Below are positions 54,012 through 63,674 of a DNA stretch of 64,000 bases, in pieces. The stretch is taken from NCBI GenBank assembly GCA_937920515.1, contig CALEUG010000001.1, positions 1-64,000 on the forward strand, written 5' to 3'. The notes under the pieces are model-generated. The model did no database searches. It worked only from the letters and a program-made list of their open reading frames with translations, and was not told the DNA's origin. The number at the start of each line of letters is the position of its first letter. The first letter of the stretch is position 1. The position numbers were made by a program, and so were the translations under genes. Source of the DNA: an uncultured bacterium. Its GTDB lineage: Bacteria > Acidobacteriota > Aminicenantia > Aminicenantales > Saccharicenantaceae.

Positions 54012-57000
54012 TCAGAACTCATAGCTGAAATTCAGGCGGATCTTTCTCGAAGGATAGGTGATACCGGAAACCCGGCCAATCTGAGGTTCATGAGGACCGC
54101 CGTAGCCGGCATTAACCACTGCATGCTCGTTGAACAGGTTCAGGATGTCAACCGCCAGCCTGATGTAGCCGGCCCTTTTCAGGCTGAAAGCCTTGTCGAA
54201 CCTCAGGTCAACCACTTTTTCGTGGGGCAGGTACCAGGGCTTGGTCGGGTCGATGGAGACGATGTAATTGTCGCCGGTGTTGACCACCAGCCCGGCCGGA
54301 TAGCCCCACTGGGTGATGACCGGATAGGTTTCCAGCGGCCACAGCGGTCGGCCGGAGTTGTACCTGAAGCGCAAACCGATGTCCATCTCCACCACCGGGA
54401 TGCGATAGGACCCTGACAGCTTGAACTCGAACTTCTGGGTATGGGGCAGCGGGCCCTTCATGTTGTTGATGGTCTGGTTCAGCCCGGCCAGGAAGGTGGT
54501 GTCCATGACCATGGGGCCTTCAAAGTTGAAGTCCTGGCGGACCGACCTCATGGCCATGCCGTCTGACCAGGAGAACAGGGCTGAAGCCAGCATCTGCCAG
54601 CGGTCGGAGAAGCGCTTGTTCAGCATGAACTGCAGGCCCTGGTACAGGCGGCGCGGCTTGATGCCGTCCACTTCGGGCATGTTCTGGACCATGTAGTCCA
54701 GGTGTGAGCCTATCCAGCCGACATCGGCCCCATTGATCACTCCATCCCCGTTGTAATCCTTGAGCACCACGCTGTAGAGCGAAACCGTTTCTCCATAATA
54801 CGTGGTGTAGGACTTGCGTTCGTATTCAAAGGGCTCCTGGGTGACTTCATTTAGCGGCCAGTTGACGAAGATGTTGCCCGTTCTTTTCCAGATATAAGTG
54901 GCGCTCAGCGACAGGTCCTTGACGAGTTCCCTTTCCAGATTCAGGGTAATCTGGTCGGTGTGCTGGTCCCTGGTGCCATCCTTGACCTTTAACTGCCAGG
55001 AGTAATCGATGGTCTGGTACTCATCCCACCAGCCCGGGCGGGAACCAGGGTCAACGTAAGTATCGCCATACAGATACCTGGCAGCGTTGGTGACTTCATC
55101 CGGGTCCACGTAGTTATTGCCGTTGAGGTCCACCAGGTCGAACGGGATGTTGTAGAAAATGTAATGGATGTTGGCAATTGGCATATCAGGGCCAAACCTT
55201 CTCAGGTACTCGACGCTGAGCGGCAGGTAGTAACGCCCGTAGCTTACCCTGAAGATAGTTTTCATATCCCTGGTCAGGGCATAGGTCAGGCCGATACGAG
55301 GCGAGAACAGCTTGAAGTCAAAGATATTGCCCGTGCCTTCCCTGTCCCTGAGAACCTTAAGACCGGTGTTAATCTCTTCAGGCCTGTTGACATACTCATA
55401 AACTTTGCCCTTGCCGTACCTGGTGGTCATCCGGTCGAAGCGCAGGCCGAGGTTAATAGTTAACCTCTTGGCGGGCGTCCACTGGTCATCGAAGAAAATG
55501 CCCATCTGGTCGGCCGTCCTGACGGTCAGAAAGGGGTTGAGCCAGGTCTGGCGGTTGTAGAAAACCAGTCCGGTAGCTCCATACCAGTTGCGCAGGTAAT
55601 TGATGTTCTGAGTCCAGGGAGCGGGATAGGCGAAGTTGGCATAGTTCTGGAAGTAGCCACCCAGCCAGTTACCGCGACCCATCGTGTACTGGACACCAAA
55701 CTTGATATCGTGCTCGCCCAGGAAGTTTTCGGCGTAGTAAGAAACATCAGCCTGGATGGTATTACGGCTGGATTTCTGGGCTTCGACGTAGGGAAAGGCT
55801 CCGTTAATCCCGTAGACATTCCATTTCCACCAGTTGATGTAGCCCGGATGGTCAGGAGCATCTTCCGGGATGAAAGGCTGGTCATCTCTCCAGAAGCCTA
55901 AGTACTTCAGGGTAAAAATGGTCTTGCCGGTGGCCATGTACTGCCACTGGGCGGAGACGCTGTGGGTGGAGCTGTTCTGGCCGTAGGTCATGGTTTCATC
56001 CCAGTGCGGGTTCCAGGTCCAGCCATCTCCCTTGTTGCGCTCGTAGTGGTAGGAAATCCAGGCCCGGTGATTGGTCCAGGGCTCGGTGGTCAGCTTGATA
56101 TCTCCAAAGCGACCCCAGTACCTGTTGGGCACCGGCCAGAACGGAGTCTTGGACTCGGCCCTGATGTAATCGAGGCCACCGTAGAACCAGACCTTATCTT
56201 TCTTTATCGGGCCGCCCACGGTGAAATTAAACTCGTATTCCTTGGTGTTCTTGTTGAGGATGTCATCACCCGGGCCGATGTACAGCCTCTCCCCGAACGG
56301 CCCGAAGGCACCCATATCCACCGCCTGGCCTGGACTGGCCGGCTTGGGCTGGTTGTCGGCAATCCATTTCTTCGGGGCCCCGTTGACCATGAAATTGCCG
56401 TGGAACTCGTTGCTTCCGGACTTGGTCAGGACGTCAATGGCCACGCCGGAGTAGCTGCCGTACTCGGCCCTGGAGCCAAGGGCGATTACCCTGACTTCCT
56501 CCACGGCGTTGTAATTGACATTGACCAGTGAGCCGTAGGCCGATGATCTGGGGTTGGTGGTATTAACGCCGTTGATTAAGAAGACGTTTTCGTTGGAAGA
56601 ACCGCCATAGGCGTTGGGGCTGGGCAGCCAGCTCCCGTCCTTACCCTGGGCTACCATGCCCGGGGTGCTCAGAGCCAGATCGTAGAAGGCATCACGGGTG
56701 GTCGGCAGCTTGGCCAGCAACTCGCTGCCGATGCTGGTGGCCACAGTGGAAGTCTTGGCATCGACCACCGGCCCGGCCGCGGTTACCGTTACCATCTCCT
56801 CCAGCTTGCCGATTTCCATCCGGACATCGACCACCAGAGATGAACCGGCCGTAACCACGATGTTTTCCTGTTTGCTGGTCTTGAATCCGGGCAGGGAAGC
56901 GGTCAGCGTGTATCTGCCCGGCGGCACATTCATGAAAACATAGCCGCCCCGGGCAGAGGTGGTTGTAGCTCTCTTCCCGCCCATCAGAGCTGGTCCGGTA

Positions 57001-57158
57001 ATTTCCACGGTCACCCCGGGCAGAGGAGCTCCTTCTTCATCAACCACTACGCCGGTGATCTTGCCGTATTCAATGGTCTGCGAGACAGCCAGCGGTGCCA
57101 GAAGCAACAGGATCAGGCTCAGTGAGAAAAGCTTTTCCCTCATTGACATTTTTTTCAT
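54012..57158 (-). CDS. Oar-like TonB-dependent receptor with carboxypeptidase-regulatory domain
   Basis: This 1048-aa outer-membrane receptor has a signal peptide (LFSLSLILLLLAPLAVSQ), then a carboxypeptidase regulatory-like beta-sandwich (EYGKITGVVVDEEGAPLPGVTVEITG...GGYVFMNVPPGRYTLTASLPGF). The plug domain follows (LLAKLPTTRDAFYDLALSTPGMV, NVFLINGVNTTNP, EVRVIALGSRAEYGSYSGVAIDVLTKSGSNEFHG). A large barrel ends in the aromatic signal IRLNFSYEF. No SusD-like lipoprotein is adjacent, so it is not a classic SusCD pair. GGAGGGTCAA precedes the ATG. Cargo is unknown; neighbouring glycosidases suggest oligosaccharides, but such proteins also bind peptides or surface matrix. Confidence 0.92.
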   Translation of the reverse strand: MKKMSMREKLFSLSLILLLLAPLAVSQTIEYGKITGVVVDEEGAPLPGVTVEITGPALMGGKRATTTSARGGYVFMNVPPGRYTLTASLPGFKTSKQENIVVTAGSSLVVDVRMEIGKLEEMVTVTAAGPVVDAKTSTVATSIGSELLAKLPTTRDAFYDLALSTPGMVAQGKDGSWLPSPNAYGGSSNENVFLINGVNTTNPRSSAYGSLVNVNYNAVEEVRVIALGSRAEYGSYSGVAIDVLTKSGSNEFHGNFMVNGAPKKWIADNQPKPASPGQAVDMGAFGPFGERLYIGPGDDILNKNTKEYEFNFTVGGPIKKDKVWFYGGLDYIRAESKTPFWPVPNRYWGRFGDIKLTTEPWTNHRAWISYHYERNKGDGWTWNPHWDETMTYGQNSSTHSVSAQWQYMATGKTIFTLKYLGFWRDDQPFIPEDAPDHPGYINWWKWNVYGINGAFPYVEAQKSSRNTIQADVSYYAENFLGEHDIKFGVQYTMGRGNWLGGYFQNYANFAYPAPWTQNINYLRNWYGATGLVFYNRQTWLNPFLTVRTADQMGIFFDDQWTPAKRLTINLGLRFDRMTTRYGKGKVYEYVNRPEEINTGLKVLRDREGTGNIFDFKLFSPRIGLTYALTRDMKTIFRVSYGRYYLPLSVEYLRRFGPDMPIANIHYIFYNIPFDLVDLNGNNYVDPDEVTNAARYLYGDTYVDPGSRPGWWDEYQTIDYSWQLKVKDGTRDQHTDQITLNLERELVKDLSLSATYIWKRTGNIFVNWPLNEVTQEPFEYERKSYTTYYGETVSLYSVVLKDYNGDGVINGADVGWIGSHLDYMVQNMPEVDGIKPRRLYQGLQFMLNKRFSDRWQMLASALFSWSDGMAMRSVRQDFNFEGPMVMDTTFLAGLNQTINNMKGPLPHTQKFEFKLSGSYRIPVVEMDIGLRFRYNSGRPLWPLETYPVITQWGYPAGLVVNTGDNYIVSIDPTKPWYLPHEKVVDLRFDKAFSLKRAGYIRLAVDILNLFNEHAVVNAGYGGPHEPQIGRVSGITYPSRKIRLNFSYEF

Positions 57159-57289
57159 TTGACCCTCCTTTTTCCTTTAACCGACTCTTCCGCCTGAAAA
57201 GACGCAGGCAGGAAGAAACCTTCAGACACTTTTGTTTTTAAAAACGGCCTTAATTCCCACCTCCTTTCCTGCAAAATCAGGTTAAACAT

Positions 57290-57320
57290 ATTCTACATCT
57301 TAACCATGCCGTCCTGTCAA
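57290..57320 (-). promoter_or_regulatory. Tentative promoter of the TonB receptor gene
   Basis: TTGACA and TAGAAT lie 19 bp apart on the minus strand. The gap is longer than ideal. The predicted leader of about 125 nt carries an orphan Shine-Dalgarno-like AAAGGAGGTG at 57,259-57,268. Confidence 0.35.
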
Positions 57321-57408
57321 GACATCCTTGACTCATCTGTCAGCCGCCACACCCTCTCCTCCAGGCCACAGTCAACCGGACCCATATATACTCCTCCGCA
57401 TTGAAAGC

Positions 57409-58380
57409 TTATTTTTTAATCTGGACTTTCAGGGTGGCGATAAAACTGTCCAGGAACTTAATCTTTTCTTCGTTCCGGGCCAGGGCCCGGGCCTTCTCCA
57501 GGTATTCAACTGCCTTCGTCAGGTCGCCCTTGTTTATGTAACACCTGGCAATCATCTCCAGGGTGTCCAGGTCGTCGGACCTGGTGCTCAGAGCCTGCTC
57601 AAAGTAGCTCAGGGCTTCATCCACTTTATCCATTTCAAAAAGGGTCAGTCCCAGATTGTAAAGGTTGACCGCGTTGGCCGGGTCCAGCTCGACCGATTTT
57701 CTGTAGTTTTCGAGGGCTTTATCCATGTTCTTCAGGCTCTGGTAGCAGAAGCCGAGCTGCTGGTAGGCCGGGGCAAATTCCGGGGTCAGCTCGGTTACCC
57801 TGGTCAACTCCGGAATGGCCTCTTCGTAACGGTGCAAACGACCGAGGGTAACACCCAGGAGGTAATGAATGTTGGGATCGTCGGGATACCTGGCCGCCAG
57901 CTCCTGCAGCCTGGACAGGGCCGTTTCCAGGTCATTGCGGTTTATCATTTCCATGACCTCGGCCACCGCCTGCTTCAGTTCTTTCAGCGTGGTCAGCATT
58001 TTCAATTTTTCGGTGGAAGCCAGGATGATGGTCTCCATCTCCACCTTCTGCATTCTCTCCTGCGGCTGGGAAAAATCCCACTCGAAAGTCCTGGTCTCGT
58101 AGCCGTCCTTTTTAACCGTCACCTGGTACCGACCGTGGGGCAGACCCGACAGAACGTATTTCCCGCTCTTATCTGTCTTCACCCGGTAATTCCGGCTGGT
58201 GTTGAGGTCCTGGAGAAATATATCCACGCCCGCAAGGGGGTTGGATTCGGTATCAACCACTATTCCAAAAAGATGATATTCGCGGTACTGGCTGAAGCCA
58301 GAAGAACACAGCAGAAAAACCAGGATTGCCAGAAAAGAGAGCCTCCAGGCTCGATCCGGTAAAGATTTGCCTTTTTTCAT
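57409..58380 (-). CDS. Exported TPR protein with carboxypeptidase-regulatory domain
   Basis: This 323-aa protein has an N-terminal signal peptide (LSFLAILVFLLCSSGFS), a carboxypeptidase regulatory-like domain (YHLFGIVVDTESNPLAGVDIFLQDL...GKYVLSGLPHGRYQVTVKKDGYETR), a helical linker and about five TPRs from residue 165 (PNIHYLLGVTLGRLHRYEEAIPELTRV, APAYQQLGFCYQSLKNMDKALENYRKSVELDP). It is likely a periplasmic scaffold. Its ATG overlaps the stop of the sulfatase-fold gene by 4 bases, and the TonB receptor follows 250 nt later. The same beta-sandwich domain occurs in that receptor. Partner proteins are unknown. Confidence 0.85.
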   Translation of the reverse strand: MKKGKSLPDRAWRLSFLAILVFLLCSSGFSQYREYHLFGIVVDTESNPLAGVDIFLQDLNTSRNYRVKTDKSGKYVLSGLPHGRYQVTVKKDGYETRTFEWDFSQPQERMQKVEMETIILASTEKLKMLTTLKELKQAVAEVMEMINRNDLETALSRLQELAARYPDDPNIHYLLGVTLGRLHRYEEAIPELTRVTELTPEFAPAYQQLGFCYQSLKNMDKALENYRKSVELDPANAVNLYNLGLTLFEMDKVDEALSYFEQALSTRSDDLDTLEMIARCYINKGDLTKAVEYLEKARALARNEEKIKFLDSFIATLKVQIKK

Positions 58381-60770
58381 CTTTTTGACTCCTCTCCCTG
58401 ACTCTTGTATTGGTTGGCCCGGGTCAGGGCTTCCTGGACTCTTTGGGGTTGGCCCAGCCGGTTGTAAACGTCGGCCAGGAGAAAATACCCCAGTGCTTTG
58501 AGTTCGGATGTCCTGGCCCGGCTTAAGCCGGCCTTAACCAGCTCCAGGATTTCAGCCGGGTTATCGTTGCGGAGAAGTTTTCCCCGGGCCAGGAAAAGAT
58601 AGCCCTCCGCCTCGGCCGGAGCCACTTTCATCACCTTCTCCATGTTCTCAAGATAACCATTGAAGTCGCCCTGCCTGAGCAAAAGTTTCCCCAGGTTGAA
58701 GCGGGCCCGGAAGTGGTCGGGATAATACTCGATCTCCCTGGAATAAGCTTCACAGGCCTCTTCAATTCTTCCCTGCTCTTCATACAATAAACCAAGATGA
58801 AAATAAGTCAAAGGAAATTTTGGGTAATCCTGCAGCACCTGGCGCAGCAATTGTTCGGCCCGCGAATATTCCTTGAGCCCGATCAGGCAAACGGCCAGGT
58901 TAAGCACGTTGCGGGTCATCTTGGGCTGGATTTCAACCGCTTTCTCCAGGTAGGGCCGGGCCTTATCATGTTCCATCCTGGCCATGTAAACTTCCCCGAT
59001 AAGAGTGTAGGCCTGGGTGTTGCGGTTATCTATGGACAGGGCTTTTTCAGAAAGGGCCACCACGTCATCGGCCCGGTCTTCCTCCAGCAGGATGTTGGCC
59101 AGGCCAATCAGGGCCTGAACTGAATTGGGGTCTTCTTTCAGTATTTCATCCAGGAGTGATTTAGCTTCTTCCCTGCGCCCGAGCTCGAGGTAACAGGTTG
59201 ACAGCAGAAGGCGGGCCTGGGGAATCCCCGGTTCCAGCCCAAGGGCCTTTTCCAGGTTCCGGGCGGCCTGGCTGTACTGCTCGCGGTTGATGAGGTCTCC
59301 GGCCTGCTGGATAAGCTCATAGACTTCAAGCTTATCCTTCGGGTCAGCCAGCTCCCGGGCCGGCCTGGTTTTCATCCTGACCGAAGCCCCGATATAGCCC
59401 AGGGCCGCCAGCCTTTCCACTGTTTCCGAATCCAGATTGGCAGCCTGGGGCTCGGGTGCCCCCAGGCTTATTTTCTCAACCAGGGTATCAAGTTCCCTTT
59501 TTAACCTCAGCCCGACTCCGGGATACCTGTTCTGAACATCGATTAGCTCTTTCGGGTCATTTCTCAGGTTGTAAAGTTCCGGACGCGGGGCATCTATGAA
59601 CTTGAACTCGGGAGTCCTTAACCCCAGAAGAGGACTCCAGCCGTAATGAAGATTTGGACTCAGGGATTCACTGTAGGCCGGGATTTCCCTTTCCTTTTTT
59701 CCAAACATCAACCCGAGAAGTGACCGGCCCTGGGTGACCGGAACCTTAAGGCCGGCCATCCCGGCCATGGTCGGCAACAGGTCGACGACGCTGACCTGAA
59801 CCGACACCCTGGTCCCCTGAAGTTTTCGGTGAGGACTGACCACGATGAGCGGCACATGAACGGCATAGTCATAGATGAAATAACCGTGGGCCAGTTCACC
59901 GTGATCGCCCAGGCCCTCGCCGTGGTCACCCACCAGAATTATGATGGTCTTCCGGTCCAGTTCTCTGCTCTTCAGCCAGGAATACAGCCGGCCGATCTGT
60001 TCGTCCATAAAAGCTATCTCCCCGTCATAAAGGCTGACCGGCGGATAATACCTGTATTGTGAAAAATAGGGCTCCGGAGGCTCGTAGGGCAGGTGCGGGT
60101 CGTAGAGATGAACCCAGGCGAAGAAAGGCTGGCCGCGATTCTCTTCCAGCCACTTCAGGGCCGAATCCACCACCTCGTTTCCCGGCCGCTGGACCGTGCC
60201 CAGATCCAGTTGCCTGTATTTCTTCAGGTTGAACTGGTCGTCATAATAATCAAACCCCTGCTTCAATCCCCAGCGGCCGTCCAGGACAAAGGCGGCAATA
60301 AAGGCCGCTGTTTTATAACCGGCCGCCGCAAAAATTTCAGCGGCCGTGGTCTGGTCATCAGAAAGGGCATTATTGCCATTGACCCTTACCCCGTGATAGG
60401 GCGGATAATAGCCGGTCAGTATGGAGCAATGCGCCGGCAAAGTCAGGGGCGAGACGGTGGCGCATTGTTCAAAGACCACCCCGCGCTGGCCGAGCTCATT
60501 GAGATGCGGAGTCTGCACCCCGTTATATCCGTAAAGCGGCAGGTGATCGGCCCTGGTGGTATCCATGGTTATCAGCAGAACGCTGGGTTTTTCCACTCCC
60601 CGCGTTTTCCAGTAGCGCCCCAGCGAAGAAGACGGCTGAAGCCAGAACCTGAAGACCAGCCAGACACCGGCAATAAGAATGGCCGGGGTTAGCAAGATGA
60701 CCCAGATAGAACGTCTTCCCCTGGCCGTTTGTTCGTGACTGGCCTTCTGAATCTTATCCTTCCTGCTCAT
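58377..60770 (-). CDS. Alkaline phosphatase/sulfatase-fold protein fused to TPRs, non-canonical nucleophile
   Basis: This 797-aa protein has a membrane anchor (IWVILLTPAILIAGVWLVFRFWL), a sulfatase-fold domain (about 60-420) and at least eight TPRs to the C-terminus. Metal-ligand motifs are present: LLITMDTTRADHL (Asp70) and ILVGDHGEGLGDHGE. Where sulfatases have C/S-x-P-x-R, this protein reads TLPAH (Thr110 to His114). It thus lacks the Cys/Ser that becomes formylglycine and the motif Arg. A Thr nucleophile occurs in related phosphodiesterases of the superfamily. It may therefore act on phosphate esters or transfer groups rather than cleave sulfate. It is co-translated with the TPR gene downstream. 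Confidence 0.88.
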   Translation of the reverse strand: MSRKDKIQKASHEQTARGRRSIWVILLTPAILIAGVWLVFRFWLQPSSSLGRYWKTRGVEKPSVLLITMDTTRADHLPLYGYNGVQTPHLNELGQRGVVFEQCATVSPLTLPAHCSILTGYYPPYHGVRVNGNNALSDDQTTAAEIFAAAGYKTAAFIAAFVLDGRWGLKQGFDYYDDQFNLKKYRQLDLGTVQRPGNEVVDSALKWLEENRGQPFFAWVHLYDPHLPYEPPEPYFSQYRYYPPVSLYDGEIAFMDEQIGRLYSWLKSRELDRKTIIILVGDHGEGLGDHGELAHGYFIYDYAVHVPLIVVSPHRKLQGTRVSVQVSVVDLLPTMAGMAGLKVPVTQGRSLLGLMFGKKEREIPAYSESLSPNLHYGWSPLLGLRTPEFKFIDAPRPELYNLRNDPKELIDVQNRYPGVGLRLKRELDTLVEKISLGAPEPQAANLDSETVERLAALGYIGASVRMKTRPARELADPKDKLEVYELIQQAGDLINREQYSQAARNLEKALGLEPGIPQARLLLSTCYLELGRREEAKSLLDEILKEDPNSVQALIGLANILLEEDRADDVVALSEKALSIDNRNTQAYTLIGEVYMARMEHDKARPYLEKAVEIQPKMTRNVLNLAVCLIGLKEYSRAEQLLRQVLQDYPKFPLTYFHLGLLYEEQGRIEEACEAYSREIEYYPDHFRARFNLGKLLLRQGDFNGYLENMEKVMKVAPAEAEGYLFLARGKLLRNDNPAEILELVKAGLSRARTSELKALGYFLLADVYNRLGQPQRVQEALTRANQYKSQGEESKR

Positions 60771-61053
60771 GCCTCACCCGCAGCTTATAACCTTCACTGA
60801 GAATATACACGCCCGAAAAGAGGTGGCTGATACCAGAAAGGGGTTAAGAACAAAGACCCGGTCTGTTTGCCAGCACTTAACTTTTCTGACCAAGCCAAAA
60901 CCTCTTTTAGATTTCCCATCTGTCCTGAATTCCCTGCAGGCAGCTTACAGCCAGAAATTAACCTGGCGGGTCTGGCTCCAGTTCTGGCCATAGACCGATT
61001 GACCGGGCTGCCTGCGCCCTTGCGGTAACAGCGACCATACTCTTTTCCATCCA
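60771..61053. other. Gap between the GH116 gene and the sulfatase-fold gene
   Basis: It contains only an 86-aa minus-strand ORF without domain or ribosome-binding site, which I do not call. Any promoter for the sulfatase-TPR operon would lie here, but no clear one was found. Confidence 0.35.
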
Positions 61054-63663
61054 TTATTTTTCGGTCATGAGGAAGGCGCGGTAAACAGCCCAGACTGCTC
61101 CCGGCCTCATATACTTCATTGCCCGGAAAAGGTTTTGCCCGTATTTTTGAGCTGGGTTATTCCAGACCTGTTCTTCCGGGTTGAGATAGGCTTCTGGAGT
61201 CTTGAAAAAATAGCCCTGTCCTTCAGGGCTCCAGACCACCCGGTAAATCCCGTAGGCTGTCTGCCAGGCTTCTTTTTTCAAACCGTGGAGCAGGCAGTTG
61301 GCCGAAAAAGTGTAGGTTGTGCCAACCCAGACCTCGTCGCCCTGCTGGCTCAAAAGTTGCCGGCCTGAAGCCGTCCGGCCGTTGACCGCTCCCATCAGGC
61401 CGTCGCCAAAACCGGCCACGTTGTTCTGGAAAATGGTGGTCAGGGCTTTTTTCACCTTATCAGGGCTGACTATCGGTTCCCTGTCTTCCAGGCCAAGCAG
61501 GCCGGCGTACCAGGCACCGAACAGCTGGTCGGTCATGATGTCATCAGTATAACTGTCGATATGAAAATAGCCTTTCTCCTCGTTCCAGAGCTTCAGAATC
61601 TCTTCCCGACCAGCTTTGAGCCAGTCGGCATATCTCTTCTGAACTTTATCCACGCTTAAACCCTCGACCTGGCTTATCCCCTGTTCCAGAAGCAGGTCAC
61701 CGAGCTTTATGGTCGCTTTTAAGGACGCCAGCCACAGCAGGCCTACATAGGCGCTGGTGCCCTTCATCCGCCAGGTGTCATAGGTCTGGTCGGGAATGGC
61801 CTCGTTCTGTGGAATATGAGAGACCGGATGGCCGAACTTTTTCTTTAGGGTATCCAGGGCCAGGACCGAAGCCGAAAAAACTTCCCTAAGATAATCGGGG
61901 TCTTCACGCCCGGAAGCCAGGTAATCCCTGAGGGCCCGCAGCGGGAACTTGGGGTTGAGGTCCTTCCAGGCATTACCGTTCTGCCAGTCAAAGGCGTTGA
62001 GCACCACCCAGGGCCGAACCCGTGGTGAGCCCAGGTCGTGGGGAATCATCCCCGGCTCCTTGTTGATGTTCCAGTAATAGCCTTTCTTGTCTGGAGGGAC
62101 CTCTCCCGGGAAGGTCTCATTATACTGATAGACCTTATAGGCCGGGTCCAGGAATCTTATGGTCCGGGCAAAATACCTGATATTACGCCATTCCAGCTCC
62201 GGCCAGAGTTCCAGCAATTGCCAGCAGTAGGAATCAACGTCAAAGGTTCCGTACATCAGATAATCGGCGCTCTCCAGATAGGTGAACAGGTCGGTGGAAG
62301 CCTCCCAGACCCCGGTTTCTGAAAGAATGTAGAGTTCGTTGAACAGGAGCTGTTTGAACCAGGGTGGAAGACGTTTCTGATTAAGAACCTGAGCCTGCCA
62401 GCTGTCAATGGCTTTTTCCCATTCGGAATACCTGTCGAGGGCCTCAAAGGCTATCTTCAGGGCCTGCTGGCCGTCATCGCCGAAAAATTCCGTGTATTTT
62501 TTGCGGTATTTAACGCCTCTTTCAAATTCGTAAAAGGGAAAATCCCAGCTGACAACAAACGGAAGCTCGACCTTCTGTCCCGGTTTCAGTTTCAGGGACA
62601 CGGACAGGGCCGAGGCGGTCCGACCGCTGCCTGCAGTCCTGGCGGATTTCTCCGAGGGCAGGCGGCCGCTGCTGGCAAAAGGCTCCATGACTTCAGAGCC
62701 ATCGCCGGTCGGGTCAAAATCGACGAGGTGGGTGACCGCCGCTCCAGGGATTTCCAGGGTGGCAATTCCCATGGTTCCGCTGAGAGCATTGCCTGTCCTA
62801 AGGTCAAGTCCCTTCCGCTGGAAGAGAATCCCCTTCTTCTGGCCTTCGCTCCTGAACTCGCTGAAGTTGCCCTGGCTCTTTTTATCCCAGACAAACTGAG
62901 TCTGGGGTACCGTTCCGCCAGGCCAAACAGCTTCCCAGCCAACCATGTTCTCCCAGGTGAGCATCAGGGAGACTTCGACTTCAGCTCTGGAATGGTTATG
63001 AATTATCCATTTATAAACGGCCACCGGGTAACTGCTTTCTCTGTAGTTATGCGGAATGACCGGCGAGAACTGGACTACGGCCAGATGGACCGGCCAGTCT
63101 TTTTTCTTTTCAAAAGAAAAACCACTCTTCGGATAAAGCGCAAAATAGTCTCCACTGCCCGGGGGCAGGCCATAGTTCCAGCTCTGCAACACTTTTTCGG
63201 GTTTATCGGCGGAGACCGTCTGGACAATTTTCTGGTTTCCCTTTTTTATGAAAACATGGAAAGCATCGGCCGGCAGCCAGTCGTCAACGAACCAGCCTGA
63301 CTTTAAGAACCAGTAACGGAAATTGCCGCTGATGGTCCATTCGTAGCCGCCGGAACCCAGACCGCCCACCGGGCAGGAGCTGCCTTCAGCATTATTATCA
63401 ATGTTGCCGGCGGCCGAGGTCCTTCCAAACTTTTCCATTTTATAGCCAAAAGGCCTGGTAAAGGCGCAGTCCGGGAATCCGGCCAGGTTGGCCGGGGCCG
63501 GCTGAAACCTGAATTCAAAACCCGGAAGAACCTGTTTTCCCTTCTCCCCACCTGCCTGACCCGAAAAGAGGTTGCCTCTTCCGAGCAGAACCAGGACAGA
63601 TAGAAAGGCCAGCAGGCAGAAAAAACGTGCTGCTTGAAACTTTAAAATACTTTGATTTCTCAT
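61054..63663 (-). CDS. Secreted GH116-family glycosidase (GBA2-like)
   Basis: This 869-aa enzyme starts best at ATG 63663, with GGTGGGGG as ribosome-binding site; the track counts a GTG three codons earlier that overlaps this site. A signal peptide (FFCLLAFLSVLVLLGRG) leads to the N-terminal beta-sandwich (CPVGGLGSGGYEWTISGNFRYW) and an (alpha/alpha)6 catalytic barrel. Candidate catalytic residues are Glu in FTYLESADYLMYGTFDVDSY (about 461) and Asp in QTYDTWRMKGTSAYVGLLWLA (about 625), matching GH116 layout as I recall it. Members are beta-glucosidases, beta-xylosidases or N-acetylglucosaminidases. It starts 11 nt after nagA, which favours a GlcNAc-related substrate, by inference. Confidence 0.88.
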   Translation of the reverse strand: MRNQSILKFQAARFFCLLAFLSVLVLLGRGNLFSGQAGGEKGKQVLPGFEFRFQPAPANLAGFPDCAFTRPFGYKMEKFGRTSAAGNIDNNAEGSSCPVGGLGSGGYEWTISGNFRYWFLKSGWFVDDWLPADAFHVFIKKGNQKIVQTVSADKPEKVLQSWNYGLPPGSGDYFALYPKSGFSFEKKKDWPVHLAVVQFSPVIPHNYRESSYPVAVYKWIIHNHSRAEVEVSLMLTWENMVGWEAVWPGGTVPQTQFVWDKKSQGNFSEFRSEGQKKGILFQRKGLDLRTGNALSGTMGIATLEIPGAAVTHLVDFDPTGDGSEVMEPFASSGRLPSEKSARTAGSGRTASALSVSLKLKPGQKVELPFVVSWDFPFYEFERGVKYRKKYTEFFGDDGQQALKIAFEALDRYSEWEKAIDSWQAQVLNQKRLPPWFKQLLFNELYILSETGVWEASTDLFTYLESADYLMYGTFDVDSYCWQLLELWPELEWRNIRYFARTIRFLDPAYKVYQYNETFPGEVPPDKKGYYWNINKEPGMIPHDLGSPRVRPWVVLNAFDWQNGNAWKDLNPKFPLRALRDYLASGREDPDYLREVFSASVLALDTLKKKFGHPVSHIPQNEAIPDQTYDTWRMKGTSAYVGLLWLASLKATIKLGDLLLEQGISQVEGLSVDKVQKRYADWLKAGREEILKLWNEEKGYFHIDSYTDDIMTDQLFGAWYAGLLGLEDREPIVSPDKVKKALTTIFQNNVAGFGDGLMGAVNGRTASGRQLLSQQGDEVWVGTTYTFSANCLLHGLKKEAWQTAYGIYRVVWSPEGQGYFFKTPEAYLNPEEQVWNNPAQKYGQNLFRAMKYMRPGAVWAVYRAFLMTEK

Positions 63664-63674
63664 TTCCCCCACCT

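Noticed and set aside
57160-57230. Short GTG-initiated leader ORF whose TGA would overlap the TonB receptor ATG
   Set aside because: It is 24 codons with no properly spaced ribosome-binding site; the overlap can arise by chance.
60794-61054. 86-aa minus-strand ORF between the GH116 and sulfatase-fold genes
   Set aside because: No ribosome-binding site or family; composition typical of translated intergenic DNA.
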